A stretch of DNA of 64,000 nucleotides from Clostridiales bacterium Firm_04. Its GTDB lineage: Bacteria; Bacillota; Clostridia; Oscillospirales; Ruminococcaceae. The translations under genes were made by a program, and so were the position numbers. Positions 25,318-34,836 of this stretch are shown one piece after another (positions within the stretch are counted from its first letter, which is position 1; each line of letters starts with the position of its first letter). The stretch spans positions 1 to 64,000 of the forward strand of contig LVAJ01000027.1 of the NCBI GenBank assembly GCA_001603005.1, given 5' to 3'. Under the pieces are notes generated by a model that saw nothing but the letters and a program-made list of their open reading frames with translations, had not been told where the DNA came from and searched no databases.

Positions 25318-28300
25318 TCAGCTGCGGCAGGTCAGGAATCTGACAAGCGCCGCAGGATCCTTGCTGTCGATTTTGCCGTCGCCGTTGAAGTCGGCGGCGC
25401 GTTCGGTGCGCGCATCGGTAAAGCCGTCGCGCAGTCCCATTTTCAGCAGGGAGAGATCTCTCGCATCCGCCCGCAGATCGAAATTCAGATCGCCGACGAG
25501 CGCATTGGCAGCGGGTGCAATATAATCCGGATTCGGGATCGCAAGCGCAATGCGGTCAACCGAGGGCGCATTGCCGCTGTTGTTGTAGAGCCGGATTGTA
25601 TTCGTGCCCTTTTTCAGCCGGACAGTCGCGTTTGCCGCGCGGATGCCGCTCCAGTCGTTGCGGTTCGCGTAGCAGTTGTCGAGCTGCGCGGCAAAGCTGC
25701 CGTTGACGTCAATTTTCAGGGTGCGCGGCTCGCCGGAGATGTAATACACACGCAGCGTATACTCGCCGTCTGCCGGCGCTTCGACCTGCTCGAAGTTCAC
25801 GCCGTTGTCGCCGCCGCCGACATAGCCGACATAAGCGCTGCCGGACGAATACTTGCCGTCCTTGCCGTAGGTGACGGACGCTTTTCCGGTGAGCTTGGCG
25901 TTTTCCGCCTCATAGAATTTGTAGTTGGAATATGGCGTTTCGAGGTTCATGGTACCCTTTGTCAGCTTGATGACAAAGCCGCCGTTCGGGAGCATGCTGC
26001 GCTCGATCGTATCCGCCTTGGTCAGTCCGTTCAGGACGCTGACTTCCAGCGCACTGCCGTCCTTGTTATCCGCAAAGATATATGCATTGTAGCTGTCATT
26101 GTCAGAGACCAGCTCCGAAAGCGGGATGCTGACTGTGCGCGCATCGATCGTCGAGGCGCCGATGTACCAGTCCGTACCCTTGCGCCGCGCCGTGACGTTG
26201 AACTTCATCGGTCTGCCGTCGATGACATGGATATCATCCCACGCGACCGGCACATCATTGAGCAGCGGCAGGGCAGGGGAGCCCTCGTAGGTATAGACCG
26301 AATGCGCAAAATGCTGCACGCCGGATTCGATCGTCACGACATCCGCGAGCGCAAAACCCGCAGTCGCCTTGATGCCGTAGATCGGCACGCCGGTCGGGGT
26401 GAAGTCCGCAGAGCCGATGACATTGCGCGTAAACGTATACGAAACGCGGTTTGCGAGCGACGGCGCATCGAACCATTTGTAATATTCCGAGCCGTTGACC
26501 GCCTCATAGGAGACAATGTTCGGATAGGTTCTGCTTTCGCCGCGCGGAACGGTACAGCCGTGGAACAGCACCATGAGGTGATTTTTCGCGGCAATATCCA
26601 TGCAGAGATACATCTGCCGCATGGTCTCCTGCGTGTCGCTCTCATAGTAATCGACCTTGACGCCGCGCACGCCGAGTCCGCTGATGCGTTCAAATTCGCG
26701 CACGATCGTTTCCTCGTCGAGCAGCGAGTAGTAGGGGTATGCAGGATGCCCCTGACTGTCCTTGTAGCCCGAATGTCCCTTGTTGTTGACGCCGTACCAG
26801 AGGTAAATGCCGATGCCGCGCTCCGCCGCATATGCGCAGAGCTCTTTGACCTTTGCGGCACTGTCATCCCAGAGCGCCCAGCCGAAATCGAGGCAGACAT
26901 AGTCCCAGCCGTTTTCGGCAGCAAAATCAATATAATCCTTCTGTGTGTGGTATTCGACCGGCGAATCGCCGCCGCTGCTCCACCATGACCATGCGACTTT
27001 GCCGGGCTTGATCCAGCTGGTATCTTCGAGCACAGAGGGCGGATTCAGATTGAGGATGAGATCGCTTGACGCCATTTCATCGAGCGTGTCGCCGATGACG
27101 ACCGCGCGCCACGGCGTATGGAACGCATCGCGCATGGTGATGCCTTCGACCTTGACGCCGCCCTTGAAATGGAGCGTGCGGTAATTGCCTTCAAATTCGA
27201 GCGCGCCCGCGCAGTAGGGCGACGGCTCATTGAAGACATTCGCTTCCGAAACGGTCACCCAGTAGCGGTTCGCGACGCAGCCGGTATACGGCACGGAGTA
27301 GGTCGAGGACGTTTCATTGTTCCGGTCACGCGGCAGCTCGACCATGTCCCATTCATAGGTCGCATTCGGCCAGTTGCCCCAGAACGTGCTGTTTTCCGGA
27401 AAGACGACCTGTGTCGCCTCGCGGCGGATCGACGCGCCGTGATTGAGCGCATAGCGCACGCCGACGCCGTCATTATAGGTGCGCACATAGACCGTCAGGA
27501 CGCTGTCGCCCTTGACGAGCGGGAATGCAAGCTCCTGATAATTGTCATGTACAGTCGTGTGCTTGCCGTATGGCATGTGATAGGTTTCGTTATGATTTTG
27601 GATCGCGGCATCCGGCGCAGTCAGCGGGAATCCGGACGAGAGATCCTCTGTTGTTGTGGTGAAGCCGAGCTTCGAGGGCAGAATGACATTGCCCGCGCTG
27701 CTGCCCTTCATCTGTACGGAGTAGTAGTAGGCGCCGCGGCTGTCGTGCCAGATCTTCGTGACGAGCGTGCCGTCGGGCGAAGTCGTGGTCAGCTCCGGCA
27801 TACCGGTCAGCTGTGTGCCGTCCGAGGCAGTGCTGACTTCCGGTTCCGCGGGCTCCTCGCCCTCTGTGATCGTATCCGCATCAAAGGTGTAGAGATATGC
27901 GGCATCATCGGGCATTGCCCTGACCTGCGCAGCGGACAGCGGATAATCATAGAATGCAATATCATCCACTTTTGCCTTGAGATCCGAGTCGGTATACAGC
28001 GAATGACCGACGCCGCAGTACTGATACGCGGAGAGCAGTTTTTCGCTGTAAATGGTCTGCATGACGGCGGAGAGATCGTCTGCGCCGTCGAGCGTCAGGC
28101 GGCTGCCGTCGAGGTAGTAGTCCGCGCCGTTCGGCGTATAGACCGCGGTGAGCTGATGCCATTTCCCCGCATCGGGCGCCGCACCGAGCGTAAAGATCGC
28201 ACGGTGTTTGCCGTCATTTTCGGTCGCGGCGGCTGTTCCGGCAAAGACGCTTGCACGATAGGCGGTCTTGTCGTTCAGATCCACCGAAAAGTCCGGCGAG

Positions 28301-28722
28301 GAATAGGCGGGTGCCGAACCGGTTCCGAGCGGGATGCTGGAAAACTGGAACAAGCGCATGTATTTTTCCGCATCGGAATCGAGCTGAAAGCGCATCGAGA
28401 ATGTGAAGCCGTTTTCACATCCGCTGTCGAACAGCTTCGGCAGCTGGAGCCAGCCGGAGCCGAAGCCCGTGCCGCTGAGCGCCAGCACATCGGATTTCAG
28501 CGCGCTGTCATAGACGACAGAAGCGCCGCTGCCCCGGATCACTGCCGGAGCGGGATCGGAGCCCTTGCTCGTAACGGAAGCGCCCGCATAGTTTGTTACC
28601 GCTGAAACAGACTGCTGCGCGCGCGGACCGGAGAGCAGGGGAATGCCGGTCGAACCTGCCTGCATACTGATCGCGGCAGCGGTCAGCAGACAAGCGGCTC
28701 TTTTTTTGGTTATCTTTCTCAT
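25318..28722 (-). CDS. Secreted GH97 glycosidase with LamG-like, CBM and dockerin modules
   Basis: 1134 residues: signal peptide; a LamG/ConA-like lectin domain (about 60-275); GH97 N-terminal beta-sandwich, barrel (VAWSWWSSGGDSPVEYHTQKDYIDFA, then GVKVDYYESD) and C-terminal domain to about 925; a CBM6/35-like module (EAENAKLTGKASVTYG, about 930-1065); and a dockerin (GDLNFDLRADARDLSLLK, then ADFNGDGKIDSKDPAALVRF). GH97 contains alpha-glucosidases and alpha-galactosidases. Asp in KVDYY is at the nucleophile position used by the retaining alpha-galactosidase branch, which I prefer. ATG 28722 follows AGGATCTAGGGA. Dockerin indicates cellulosome attachment. Confidence 0.9.
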   Translation of the reverse strand: MRKITKKRAACLLTAAAISMQAGSTGIPLLSGPRAQQSVSAVTNYAGASVTSKGSDPAPAVIRGSGASVVYDSALKSDVLALSGTGFGSGWLQLPKLFDSGCENGFTFSMRFQLDSDAEKYMRLFQFSSIPLGTGSAPAYSSPDFSVDLNDKTAYRASVFAGTAAATENDGKHRAIFTLGAAPDAGKWHQLTAVYTPNGADYYLDGSRLTLDGADDLSAVMQTIYSEKLLSAYQYCGVGHSLYTDSDLKAKVDDIAFYDYPLSAAQVRAMPDDAAYLYTFDADTITEGEEPAEPEVSTASDGTQLTGMPELTTTSPDGTLVTKIWHDSRGAYYYSVQMKGSSAGNVILPSKLGFTTTTEDLSSGFPLTAPDAAIQNHNETYHMPYGKHTTVHDNYQELAFPLVKGDSVLTVYVRTYNDGVGVRYALNHGASIRREATQVVFPENSTFWGNWPNATYEWDMVELPRDRNNETSSTYSVPYTGCVANRYWVTVSEANVFNEPSPYCAGALEFEGNYRTLHFKGGVKVEGITMRDAFHTPWRAVVIGDTLDEMASSDLILNLNPPSVLEDTSWIKPGKVAWSWWSSGGDSPVEYHTQKDYIDFAAENGWDYVCLDFGWALWDDSAAKVKELCAYAAERGIGIYLWYGVNNKGHSGYKDSQGHPAYPYYSLLDEETIVREFERISGLGVRGVKVDYYESDTQETMRQMYLCMDIAAKNHLMVLFHGCTVPRGESRTYPNIVSYEAVNGSEYYKWFDAPSLANRVSYTFTRNVIGSADFTPTGVPIYGIKATAGFALADVVTIESGVQHFAHSVYTYEGSPALPLLNDVPVAWDDIHVIDGRPMKFNVTARRKGTDWYIGASTIDARTVSIPLSELVSDNDSYNAYIFADNKDGSALEVSVLNGLTKADTIERSMLPNGGFVIKLTKGTMNLETPYSNYKFYEAENAKLTGKASVTYGKDGKYSSGSAYVGYVGGGDNGVNFEQVEAPADGEYTLRVYYISGEPRTLKIDVNGSFAAQLDNCYANRNDWSGIRAANATVRLKKGTNTIRLYNNSGNAPSVDRIALAIPNPDYIAPAANALVGDLNFDLRADARDLSLLKMGLRDGFTDARTERAADFNGDGKIDSKDPAALVRFLTCRS

Positions 28723-28867
28723 TCCCTAGATCCTCTCTGTCAATATAATGGATTTGTATTTCTGTCCTCCCCCAAAAAAACGGCATCTGTACAGGAACCG
28801 GCGGAGCAGCCGCAGCGGTAACAAAGCTGTCCGCGCAAATTTCCGCAGCAGACACCATTACATCTTT

Positions 28868-28897
28868 ATTTTAGCTCAAAATCACGATACATGTCAA
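28868..28897 (-). promoter_or_regulatory. Promoter of the GH97 gene
   Basis: Minus strand TTGACA, 18-base spacer, TAAAAT, leaving a leader of about 140 nt with no obvious structure. Confidence 0.7.
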
Positions 28898-28961
28898 GTA
28901 TTATGTATGGAAACAGTGCGAAATGTAACAAAAAGAATATAAATACACAGTACAAATACAT

Positions 28962-28996
28962 AAAAACGCAGCCGGAGTTGTATTGTCTCCGGCTGC
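28962..28996 (-). terminator. Terminator of the tandem-GH43 gene
   Basis: GCAGCCGGAG and CTCCGGCTGC with a 9-base loop, followed by a T run on the minus strand. Confidence 0.88.
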
Positions 28997-29009
28997 ATAT
29001 GATTTCAGA

Positions 29010-31958
29010 TTACGGTAGGATGACGGTCGCGGTGACCGTTTCAAATTGCGGATCGAGCAGCGACGATGCGGGCATAGCGATGTCCGGCACGCCGTTTGCG
29101 TCGATGTAGACCTGCCGGATGCGCGTGTGCCGGCAGGGATCGTAGAGCGGATCGGACGCATAGGTGCCGCAGGATTTGGAATCGTGTGCGGAAGGACGTG
29201 CGTGATAGACGATCAGCAGATTGCCGTTTTCATCGGTGACGAAGGAGTTGTGTCCCGGACCGGATTCGCCCGCAACATCCGCGGAGCTGAGCACCGGCGA
29301 TTTGAGCTTTGTCCAGCTCTTGATGTCCATGAGGTCGGCGTCCGCATCGGCTTCCATTCTGCCGACGCAGTATTCCGAGCCGGTGCCGGATGCGGAGAAG
29401 AACACATAGACTTTGCTGCCGGTTTTCAGGACGGCAGCGCCCTCATTGACGCGGTGATTGACCTTTTCCCAGTCGTATTCCGGCTTGGTCAGCAGGATTG
29501 GCTTGGAGATCAGCTTCCACGGCTCATCAGGATTGATCTGCGCCAGGAACAGAGAGGAATCGCCCTTGATCTCCGCCCAGATCACATAATGCTTGCCGTT
29601 GTTTTCAAAATAGGTCATGTCGAGCGAAAAGCTTGTGAATGAATCGGAATCGCCGGCGGAAGCCTGCATCTGTCCGCATTCTGTCCATGTGCCGGTATAG
29701 GGATCGCCGTCGCAGCGCAGCACATAGGGGCGGATCGCCCAGATATCGGAGCTTGCGCCTGCCGCGAAGAACATGTACCATTTTCCGCCGATTTTGTGCA
29801 TTTCCGGCGCCCAGATATGCTTTGCGAGGATGCCGCTGCTGTGCGCCTTCCAGATCGTTTTCTCCTCTGCGGATGCGAGCCCCGCAACGGTATTGCTCCG
29901 GCGCAGAATGATGCGGTCATAGCCCTTGTCCACGCTGCCGTATGCCGGATAGGACGCAGTAAAATAGAACCAGCCGTCGCCGCCGTCCGTGATAAAGGGA
30001 TCGGCGCGTTCGGTGATGAACGGGTTCTTGTAGCTTGCCGGCTTGACCGTTCCGCGGACAGTATAGCTGCCGGATGCGGCGCCGCTGAGCTTTGCGAGGT
30101 CGTCGCTGTTCCATGTGACCGGCAGCTCCATCGTGCCGCCGTCGCTGTACTGTGCGGTGACAGTCTCCGGCATGCGGAATGCGCTGCTGTTTGCGCGGAC
30201 GGAAATCTGTTCAATGCCGGTGTTATAGGTGCCTGCACTGCTGCTGCCGCCGCCGAATGCGCCGGTCAGTGCGGTGTACTGATTCTGCGTGATCGGGATG
30301 ACGTAGCCGTGGCGCGGGGTGAAGCCCTCGAAGCTGTAATCGCTGCGGCTGACGGTCGTGAAGTTTTGCAGATCGGTCGTTTTCTGCATGACGTAGTAGC
30401 CGTCGCCGTAGGCATCGGACATCAGCAGCCACTCATTTCTGCCGGTGACTTTATAGATATTCGGACCTTCGACGCCGAGGCTGCCTTCCGAGATCTGCTT
30501 GATCTCCTTGTACGGACCGGATGCGCTGTCCGCCGTCGCGAGATAGATGTGCTTGTTCGTTTCATTTTTATAATACATATAGTATGTGCCACCGGAGCAG
30601 ATGATATCGGAGTCGATCGCGTCATTGCCGTTTGCCGGTGCAAAGAGCAGCTTCGGCGCAGTATCCAGCTTCATCAGATCCTTGCTGTATGCATAATACA
30701 TGACCGTGCGGTTATCGGTTCCGGGAACGCGCGCCGCGAAGTAGATCATATAGGACTGCTCCTTCGGATCGTAGATCGCCTGCGGCGCCCATGCGCGGTC
30801 GCAGCCCTGCATGTTCGGGTATTTGTTTGCGATCTCAATGAGCGATTCATCGAACCAGTGCACGAGGTCGGTGGATTTTGCGCTGATGAGATTGCGGTTG
30901 CTGCTCCAGCCGAGCGAGGATTTCATGTCCGTAGCGAGCAGATGCCAGAGCCCGTCCTCGCCCTTGAACACATAGGGATCGCGGATGCAGCCCGTGCCGA
31001 CGGATGACTGCCAGACTGCCCTGCCGCCGTTCAGCGCGGTGAAATGATAACCGTCGCGGCTGATCGCGTAGGACAGGCGTTCCTGTTCCGGTGCATTGCC
31101 GAGGAAGTAGGCGAACAGATAGGCGACCGGCTTGCCCTCGAAATAGGGGTAATAGGAATCTGTGCTGAGAAATTTGTCGCGTTTGGCAAGCAGATAATCG
31201 CTGAGCGCTTCGGCATCCTCATGACTGACCGGAACCTGCGGCGGCTTCGCTTCGGGATCCCGGAAATAGGAATAGGCAAGATCGCCGCACTGCGCAATGC
31301 CCGCCATGATATCGTCAAAGCCGTTCAGTATGCCGCGCTTCTGGAGCGTCAGGTCTTTCGCGGTCAGGACACCGTCGAAATCGAGGTCGGCTTTGGCATA
31401 GCGATATTTTTCTGCGGTCGGGCGGATATAGAATTTCTGTCCCTCGCCGCCCCAGTAGTCCCACTGGTCGATGTTCGCGCCGTTGTCATAGCTGATGTCA
31501 TAGACGTCCATTGCCGCATTGCCGCTGCATTTTGCGGTGATGTAGTAGGCATCGTCGGTACGGTTCAGCCGGAACAGCTGCGAAGCCGCGCCGGTGTATG
31601 CCGCGAGGGAAAAGTTATTGCCGTTTGTGCTGTCGCCGCCCTCGACGGTGATCGCCTTGCTGTGGTCGCCGCCTGCGAGAAATGCGACATACCCGTTTCC
31701 GGCATCCACGATCCGCCAGTTCTGGGAATCGTCGCCGCGCGCCGCCCACTGCATGACATTGCCGTTTGTGTCGGCAGTGATGAATTTGCCGCTCAGCCGC
31801 ACCATAATGGTGTAGTCGGTGCCGAACGGGATCTGCTTTGCGCTGTCCGCATAGCTTGCGCTGACGATGCCGGACGCAGCATTTGCCGACTGCACCGGCA
31901 GCAGACATGCCGCACAGCCCGCGAGCAGCATTGCAGATACCAGACCGCTTCTTCTCAT
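29010..31958 (-). CDS. Secreted tandem-GH43 enzyme with ricin-B-like domain and internal dockerin segment
   Basis: 982 residues: signal peptide (1-28), ricin-B/CBM13-like domain (about 40-165), a single dockerin-type calcium loop plus helix (ADLDFDGVLTAKDLTLQKRGIL, about 173-195), first GH43 propeller (about 265-555, CIRDPYVFKG and later VEGPNIYK), an Ig-like linker domain (about 580-645), and second GH43 propeller (about 645-982, ITERADPFITDGGDGW, IWAPEMHKIGG, ESGPGHNSF). GH43 enzymes act on arabinan, arabinoxylan or xylan side chains. The two propellers are dissimilar, suggesting two bond specificities. ATG 31958 lies 52 bp from the nearest promoter repeat. Confidence 0.88.
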   Translation of the reverse strand: MRRSGLVSAMLLAGCAACLLPVQSANAASGIVSASYADSAKQIPFGTDYTIMVRLSGKFITADTNGNVMQWAARGDDSQNWRIVDAGNGYVAFLAGGDHSKAITVEGGDSTNGNNFSLAAYTGAASQLFRLNRTDDAYYITAKCSGNAAMDVYDISYDNGANIDQWDYWGGEGQKFYIRPTAEKYRYAKADLDFDGVLTAKDLTLQKRGILNGFDDIMAGIAQCGDLAYSYFRDPEAKPPQVPVSHEDAEALSDYLLAKRDKFLSTDSYYPYFEGKPVAYLFAYFLGNAPEQERLSYAISRDGYHFTALNGGRAVWQSSVGTGCIRDPYVFKGEDGLWHLLATDMKSSLGWSSNRNLISAKSTDLVHWFDESLIEIANKYPNMQGCDRAWAPQAIYDPKEQSYMIYFAARVPGTDNRTVMYYAYSKDLMKLDTAPKLLFAPANGNDAIDSDIICSGGTYYMYYKNETNKHIYLATADSASGPYKEIKQISEGSLGVEGPNIYKVTGRNEWLLMSDAYGDGYYVMQKTTDLQNFTTVSRSDYSFEGFTPRHGYVIPITQNQYTALTGAFGGGSSSAGTYNTGIEQISVRANSSAFRMPETVTAQYSDGGTMELPVTWNSDDLAKLSGAASGSYTVRGTVKPASYKNPFITERADPFITDGGDGWFYFTASYPAYGSVDKGYDRIILRRSNTVAGLASAEEKTIWKAHSSGILAKHIWAPEMHKIGGKWYMFFAAGASSDIWAIRPYVLRCDGDPYTGTWTECGQMQASAGDSDSFTSFSLDMTYFENNGKHYVIWAEIKGDSSLFLAQINPDEPWKLISKPILLTKPEYDWEKVNHRVNEGAAVLKTGSKVYVFFSASGTGSEYCVGRMEADADADLMDIKSWTKLKSPVLSSADVAGESGPGHNSFVTDENGNLLIVYHARPSAHDSKSCGTYASDPLYDPCRHTRIRQVYIDANGVPDIAMPASSLLDPQFETVTATVILP

Positions 31959-32009
31959 AGAATAACCCCCTTATTCCCGTCCGAATTGTACAGACAGGTT
32001 TCTGCCTTG

Positions 32010-32038
32010 ATTATAGCATATTATCGGGAAAAGTGCAA
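32010..32038 (-). promoter_or_regulatory. Promoter of the tandem-GH43 gene
   Basis: Minus strand TTGCAC, 17-base spacer, TATAAT; the copy closest to the gene, without a palindrome at the start site. Confidence 0.8.
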
Positions 32039-32105
32039 TGGGAGAGGGGACATAAATTTTACCGTTCTGCTTTATGGGCGCTATCACGGCTAAGGGCACT
32101 GCCCG

Positions 32106-32134
32106 CTTATAGCACATTATCCGGAAAAGTGCAA
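32106..32134 (-). promoter_or_regulatory. Second promoter-like box upstream of GH43
   Basis: Minus strand TTGCAC, 17-base spacer, TATAAG running into GCGGGCAGTGCCC. This is the same arrangement as at 10851-10879. Confidence 0.6.
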
Positions 32135-32272
32135 TGGAGTGTGCGTATTTTTCAAATGATGCAGAATGGGAGCAGTAACTTATGAGAAGCCGCGAACAGC
32201 GGCGTGTACTGCGATTACGGGGACAGTCCGCGAAACCGGCTCCCGGAGGGAATCGGCAGCGGGCACTGCCCG

Positions 32273-32300
32273 CTTATAGCATATTATCGGGAAAGTGCAA
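32273..32300 (-). promoter_or_regulatory. Third promoter-like box upstream of GH43
   Basis: Minus strand TTGCAC, 16-base spacer, TATAAG running into the perfect palindrome GCGGGCAGTGCCCGC. Confidence 0.55.
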
Positions 32301-32411
32301 TGGGAGAAAAGGCATAATTTTGCAGTTTCGCTTTATGGCACTGTACATACTATAACAATAGAAGAAAAGATCCGGTCAGTCATCTGCCGGATCTCCGATC
32401 ATCTGTAAAAA

Positions 32412-32447
32412 GAAACAACCCATTCCGTTTGGAATGGGCTGTTTTTT
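32412..32447. terminator. Terminator of tRNA-Arg
   Basis: CCCATTCC-GTTT-GGAATGGG with T runs on both strands, three bases after the tRNA 3' end. Confidence 0.88.
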
Positions 32448-32449
32448 CA

Positions 32450-32523
32450 TGCGCCGGAAGGGATTCGAACCCCCGACCTACTGGTTCGTAGCCAGTTACT
32501 CTATCCAGCTGAGCTACCGGCGC
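32450..32523 (-). tRNA. tRNA-Arg(ACG)
   Basis: Minus strand starts GCGCCGGTAGCTCAG and ends CCGGCGCA. Anticodon loop CTACGAA gives ACG, read as ICG after deamination. CCA is not encoded, unlike the two serine tRNAs. Confidence 0.95.
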
Positions 32524-32557
32524 ATCTCTGGTGCTGACGTTTTCCGTCAACTCTGAT

Positions 32558-32586
32558 ATTATAGCACATCCGGACGGAAATGTCAA
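32558..32586 (-). promoter_or_regulatory. Promoter of tRNA-Arg
   Basis: Minus strand TTGACA, 17-base spacer, TATAAT, 35 bp from the tRNA. Confidence 0.9.
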
Positions 32587-32742
32587 GCGCTTTTCGGATT
32601 TTTTTTGATTTCGTGCGGGAATTTCCGGTATTCGCAGCATTTGCGCACATTTTCAGAAAAATCATGTGGATTCTGCTGAGCAGATTTCGTAGATCTTTTT
32701 CTGGAATTCGCAATAATTGACAATAAGTCCGCAATATTTGAT

Positions 32743-32771
32743 TTGCAGTGCGGAAATCATTTGTTTATACT
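32743..32771 (+). promoter_or_regulatory. Promoter of the CE3-like esterase gene
   Basis: TTGCAG, 17-base spacer, TATACT, with a leader of about 80 nt before the ATG. Confidence 0.6.
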
Positions 32772-32856
32772 CAAATTATAGGAAAAAAGAAATGCGGGGC
32801 TCCGGGGGGAACACTCGTATAAACAAACGCAATCTGATTTTATGGAGGGATCAAAC

Positions 32857-34821
32857 ATGAAAAAAATGCTTGCAATGCTGGCATCCGCTGTTCTGGCGGC
32901 TGCGGCAATTCCAAAACTGGATCTGTCCGGTCAGCCCGCCGCCGCTGCGGAAGGATACCGGATCATGCCGGTCGGTGACTCGATCACATTCGGCATGGGT
33001 GAGGACGGCGGATACCGGAAGTATCTCGACTACAGCCTGAAACAGAAGAACATCCAATTTGACATGGTCGGCCCGGAAGGTCCGGATTCTGCATCCTTCA
33101 ACTACAACGGTCAGCGCGTGAACTACGACAACAATCACGCAGGTTACAGCGGTTTTCAGATCAAGGAGGAGCCGGGCTGGGCAAAACAGCAGGGGACATC
33201 CGGCAGCCTCTATAACAAGCTGAAAAGCGTCAATGCGGTGAAATCCTGCAAGCCGGACGTCATTCTGCTCATCATCGGCACGAATGACATGACCGCGAAC
33301 CGCTCCATGAACGACTGCGAGCGGGATCTGCATGATCTGGTCGATTACATGCTTGCGGATATGCCGTCTGACGGCATGATCTTCATGGGCTCCATTCCGG
33401 AGTTCACGGCTTACGGGGGCAATGCACAGAAGATCGCAAGCTACAACAACACGGTGAAAAAGGTCGCCGAGGATTACGGCACAGCCGGCAAGCATGTGCA
33501 GTTTGCAGATGTACACGGCTGTCTGAACGGTACGGCGGATCTGGGATTTGACCAGCTGCATCCGAACGGTACCGGCTACGAGAAAATGGGCAAATTCTGG
33601 GCGGAAACGCTCGAAAAATACTTCACCATCAATGTTGAAACGACCACCGAGACCACGACAACAACGACAACGACGACCACAACAACCACGGTGACTGAAT
33701 TTATCTCCGACACCTCGCCGACGACCGGCACCACAACGATTGCGACGGATCAGCCGACCGGCACAGTCACGACTGCGGACACTTTATACGCAGTGACGCT
33801 GCCGCCGCGCAATACCGATGTGACAACAACCTGTCTCTCGAATGACACCCGGCCGGTCTGGGACGAAAACGGCATCTACCGCGGCACGAATGCACTGTAT
33901 GATGTGCATCTGGAATTTGCAACGGAGCCGAATTACGATTATCCGGAGAAGCTTCCGCTTGATCTGAGTGATCTCAAGGTCAATCTGATCGAGGAGCGCC
34001 GCTTCAATATATGGGCGCACGATGTTTCCGGCATGCTCAATGTGAACAAGATGGAAAATATCGAGCTGGATGACGGCACGCCGGCATTGCGTGTGCTGCT
34101 CACAACGGATTACGAACTGTCCGAATGGGGAAAGCCCGCGGAACCGCTCGAACTGATCATCAAGAAGAAAACTGCGCCGGCGGTCACGACCAATACGGAT
34201 ATTCTCCTGCCGGAGCGCAATACCAATGTGACACATTCGGTGATCTGGGAAGACACCTCTCCGGTCTGGGATGAAAACGGTCATAACCGCGGCACGAATG
34301 CGCTGTATGCTGCAACGCTTGAATTTGCAACGGAACCGAATTATGACTATCCGGAACCGCAGGATTTCCCGCTGGATCTGCGCGATCTGAAGATCAACCT
34401 GATCGAACACAAAACATTCAGCACCGTAGCATTTGATGTTTCCGGCATGCTGACAGTCGTGGATGCAGGTTATACGGATGACGAGAAGGAAGGTCATGCG
34501 TTCTATGTGGATCTCGGTACGGATTATCAGCTGAAAGGCTGGGAGAAACCCATTGAACCGATCCGCCTGCTGATTCCGGAGCATCGCCTCACAGCGATCA
34601 CGATTCAGAAACCGACCAAGCGCGGCGACCTCACCGGCGACGAGAAAATTGACGTTTCGGATGCCGTGCTGCTCTGCCGGTATCTGGTGCAGGATAAGAA
34701 AGCGGCCGTTTCGGATGCCGGTCTGCTGAATGCGGACTGCAACGGCGACGGCGATATCACATCCGACGATGTGACGAAGATCATGGAATGCATCGTGAAC
34801 CGCCGGACAGAAATCGAATAA
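32857..34821 (+). CDS. Secreted CE3-like SGNH esterase with duplicated unknown domain and dockerin
   Basis: 654 residues from ATG 32857 (GGAGGGA upstream). Signal peptide 1-31; SGNH hydrolase (about 34-255) with GDSIT (Ser41), GTND and catalytic DQLHP (Asp232, His235), closest in style to CE3 acetylxylan esterases; Thr-rich linker (261-308); two homologous domains of about 125 residues (310-436 and 447-575); type I dockerin (about 588-648; GDLTGDEKIDVSDAVLLCRYL, then ADCNGDGDITSDDVTKIMECI). The repeats share PVWDENG..RGTNALY, FATEPNYDYPE and FDVSGML-like blocks. I do not recognise the repeat; substrate binding or spacer are both possible. Confidence 0.9.
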   Translation: MKKMLAMLASAVLAAAAIPKLDLSGQPAAAAEGYRIMPVGDSITFGMGEDGGYRKYLDYSLKQKNIQFDMVGPEGPDSASFNYNGQRVNYDNNHAGYSGFQIKEEPGWAKQQGTSGSLYNKLKSVNAVKSCKPDVILLIIGTNDMTANRSMNDCERDLHDLVDYMLADMPSDGMIFMGSIPEFTAYGGNAQKIASYNNTVKKVAEDYGTAGKHVQFADVHGCLNGTADLGFDQLHPNGTGYEKMGKFWAETLEKYFTINVETTTETTTTTTTTTTTTTVTEFISDTSPTTGTTTIATDQPTGTVTTADTLYAVTLPPRNTDVTTTCLSNDTRPVWDENGIYRGTNALYDVHLEFATEPNYDYPEKLPLDLSDLKVNLIEERRFNIWAHDVSGMLNVNKMENIELDDGTPALRVLLTTDYELSEWGKPAEPLELIIKKKTAPAVTTNTDILLPERNTNVTHSVIWEDTSPVWDENGHNRGTNALYAATLEFATEPNYDYPEPQDFPLDLRDLKINLIEHKTFSTVAFDVSGMLTVVDAGYTDDEKEGHAFYVDLGTDYQLKGWEKPIEPIRLLIPEHRLTAITIQKPTKRGDLTGDEKIDVSDAVLLCRYLVQDKKAAVSDAGLLNADCNGDGDITSDDVTKIMECIVNRRTEIE

Positions 34822-34836
34822 TCACATATCAACAGA

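Larger units (their letters stand above)
32010..32350 (-). repeat. Three inverse copies of the promoter-bearing repeat ahead of the GH43 gene
   Basis: The same unit as at 10783-10974, on the minus strand: conserved bodies (CGCCCATAAAGCAGAACGG, CTCTCCCATTGCACTTTT) with palindromes at 32259-32273 (perfect) and 32094-32106 (left arm decayed). Each copy holds a -35/-10 pair. The two nearest the gene are 96 bp apart; the third is 160 bp further out. Confidence 0.8.

Noticed and set aside
25291-26988. 565-aa plus-strand ORF across the GH97 gene
   Set aside because: Arg/Val/Asp-rich shadow translation typical of GC-rich antisense frames; GH97 on the other strand is unambiguous.
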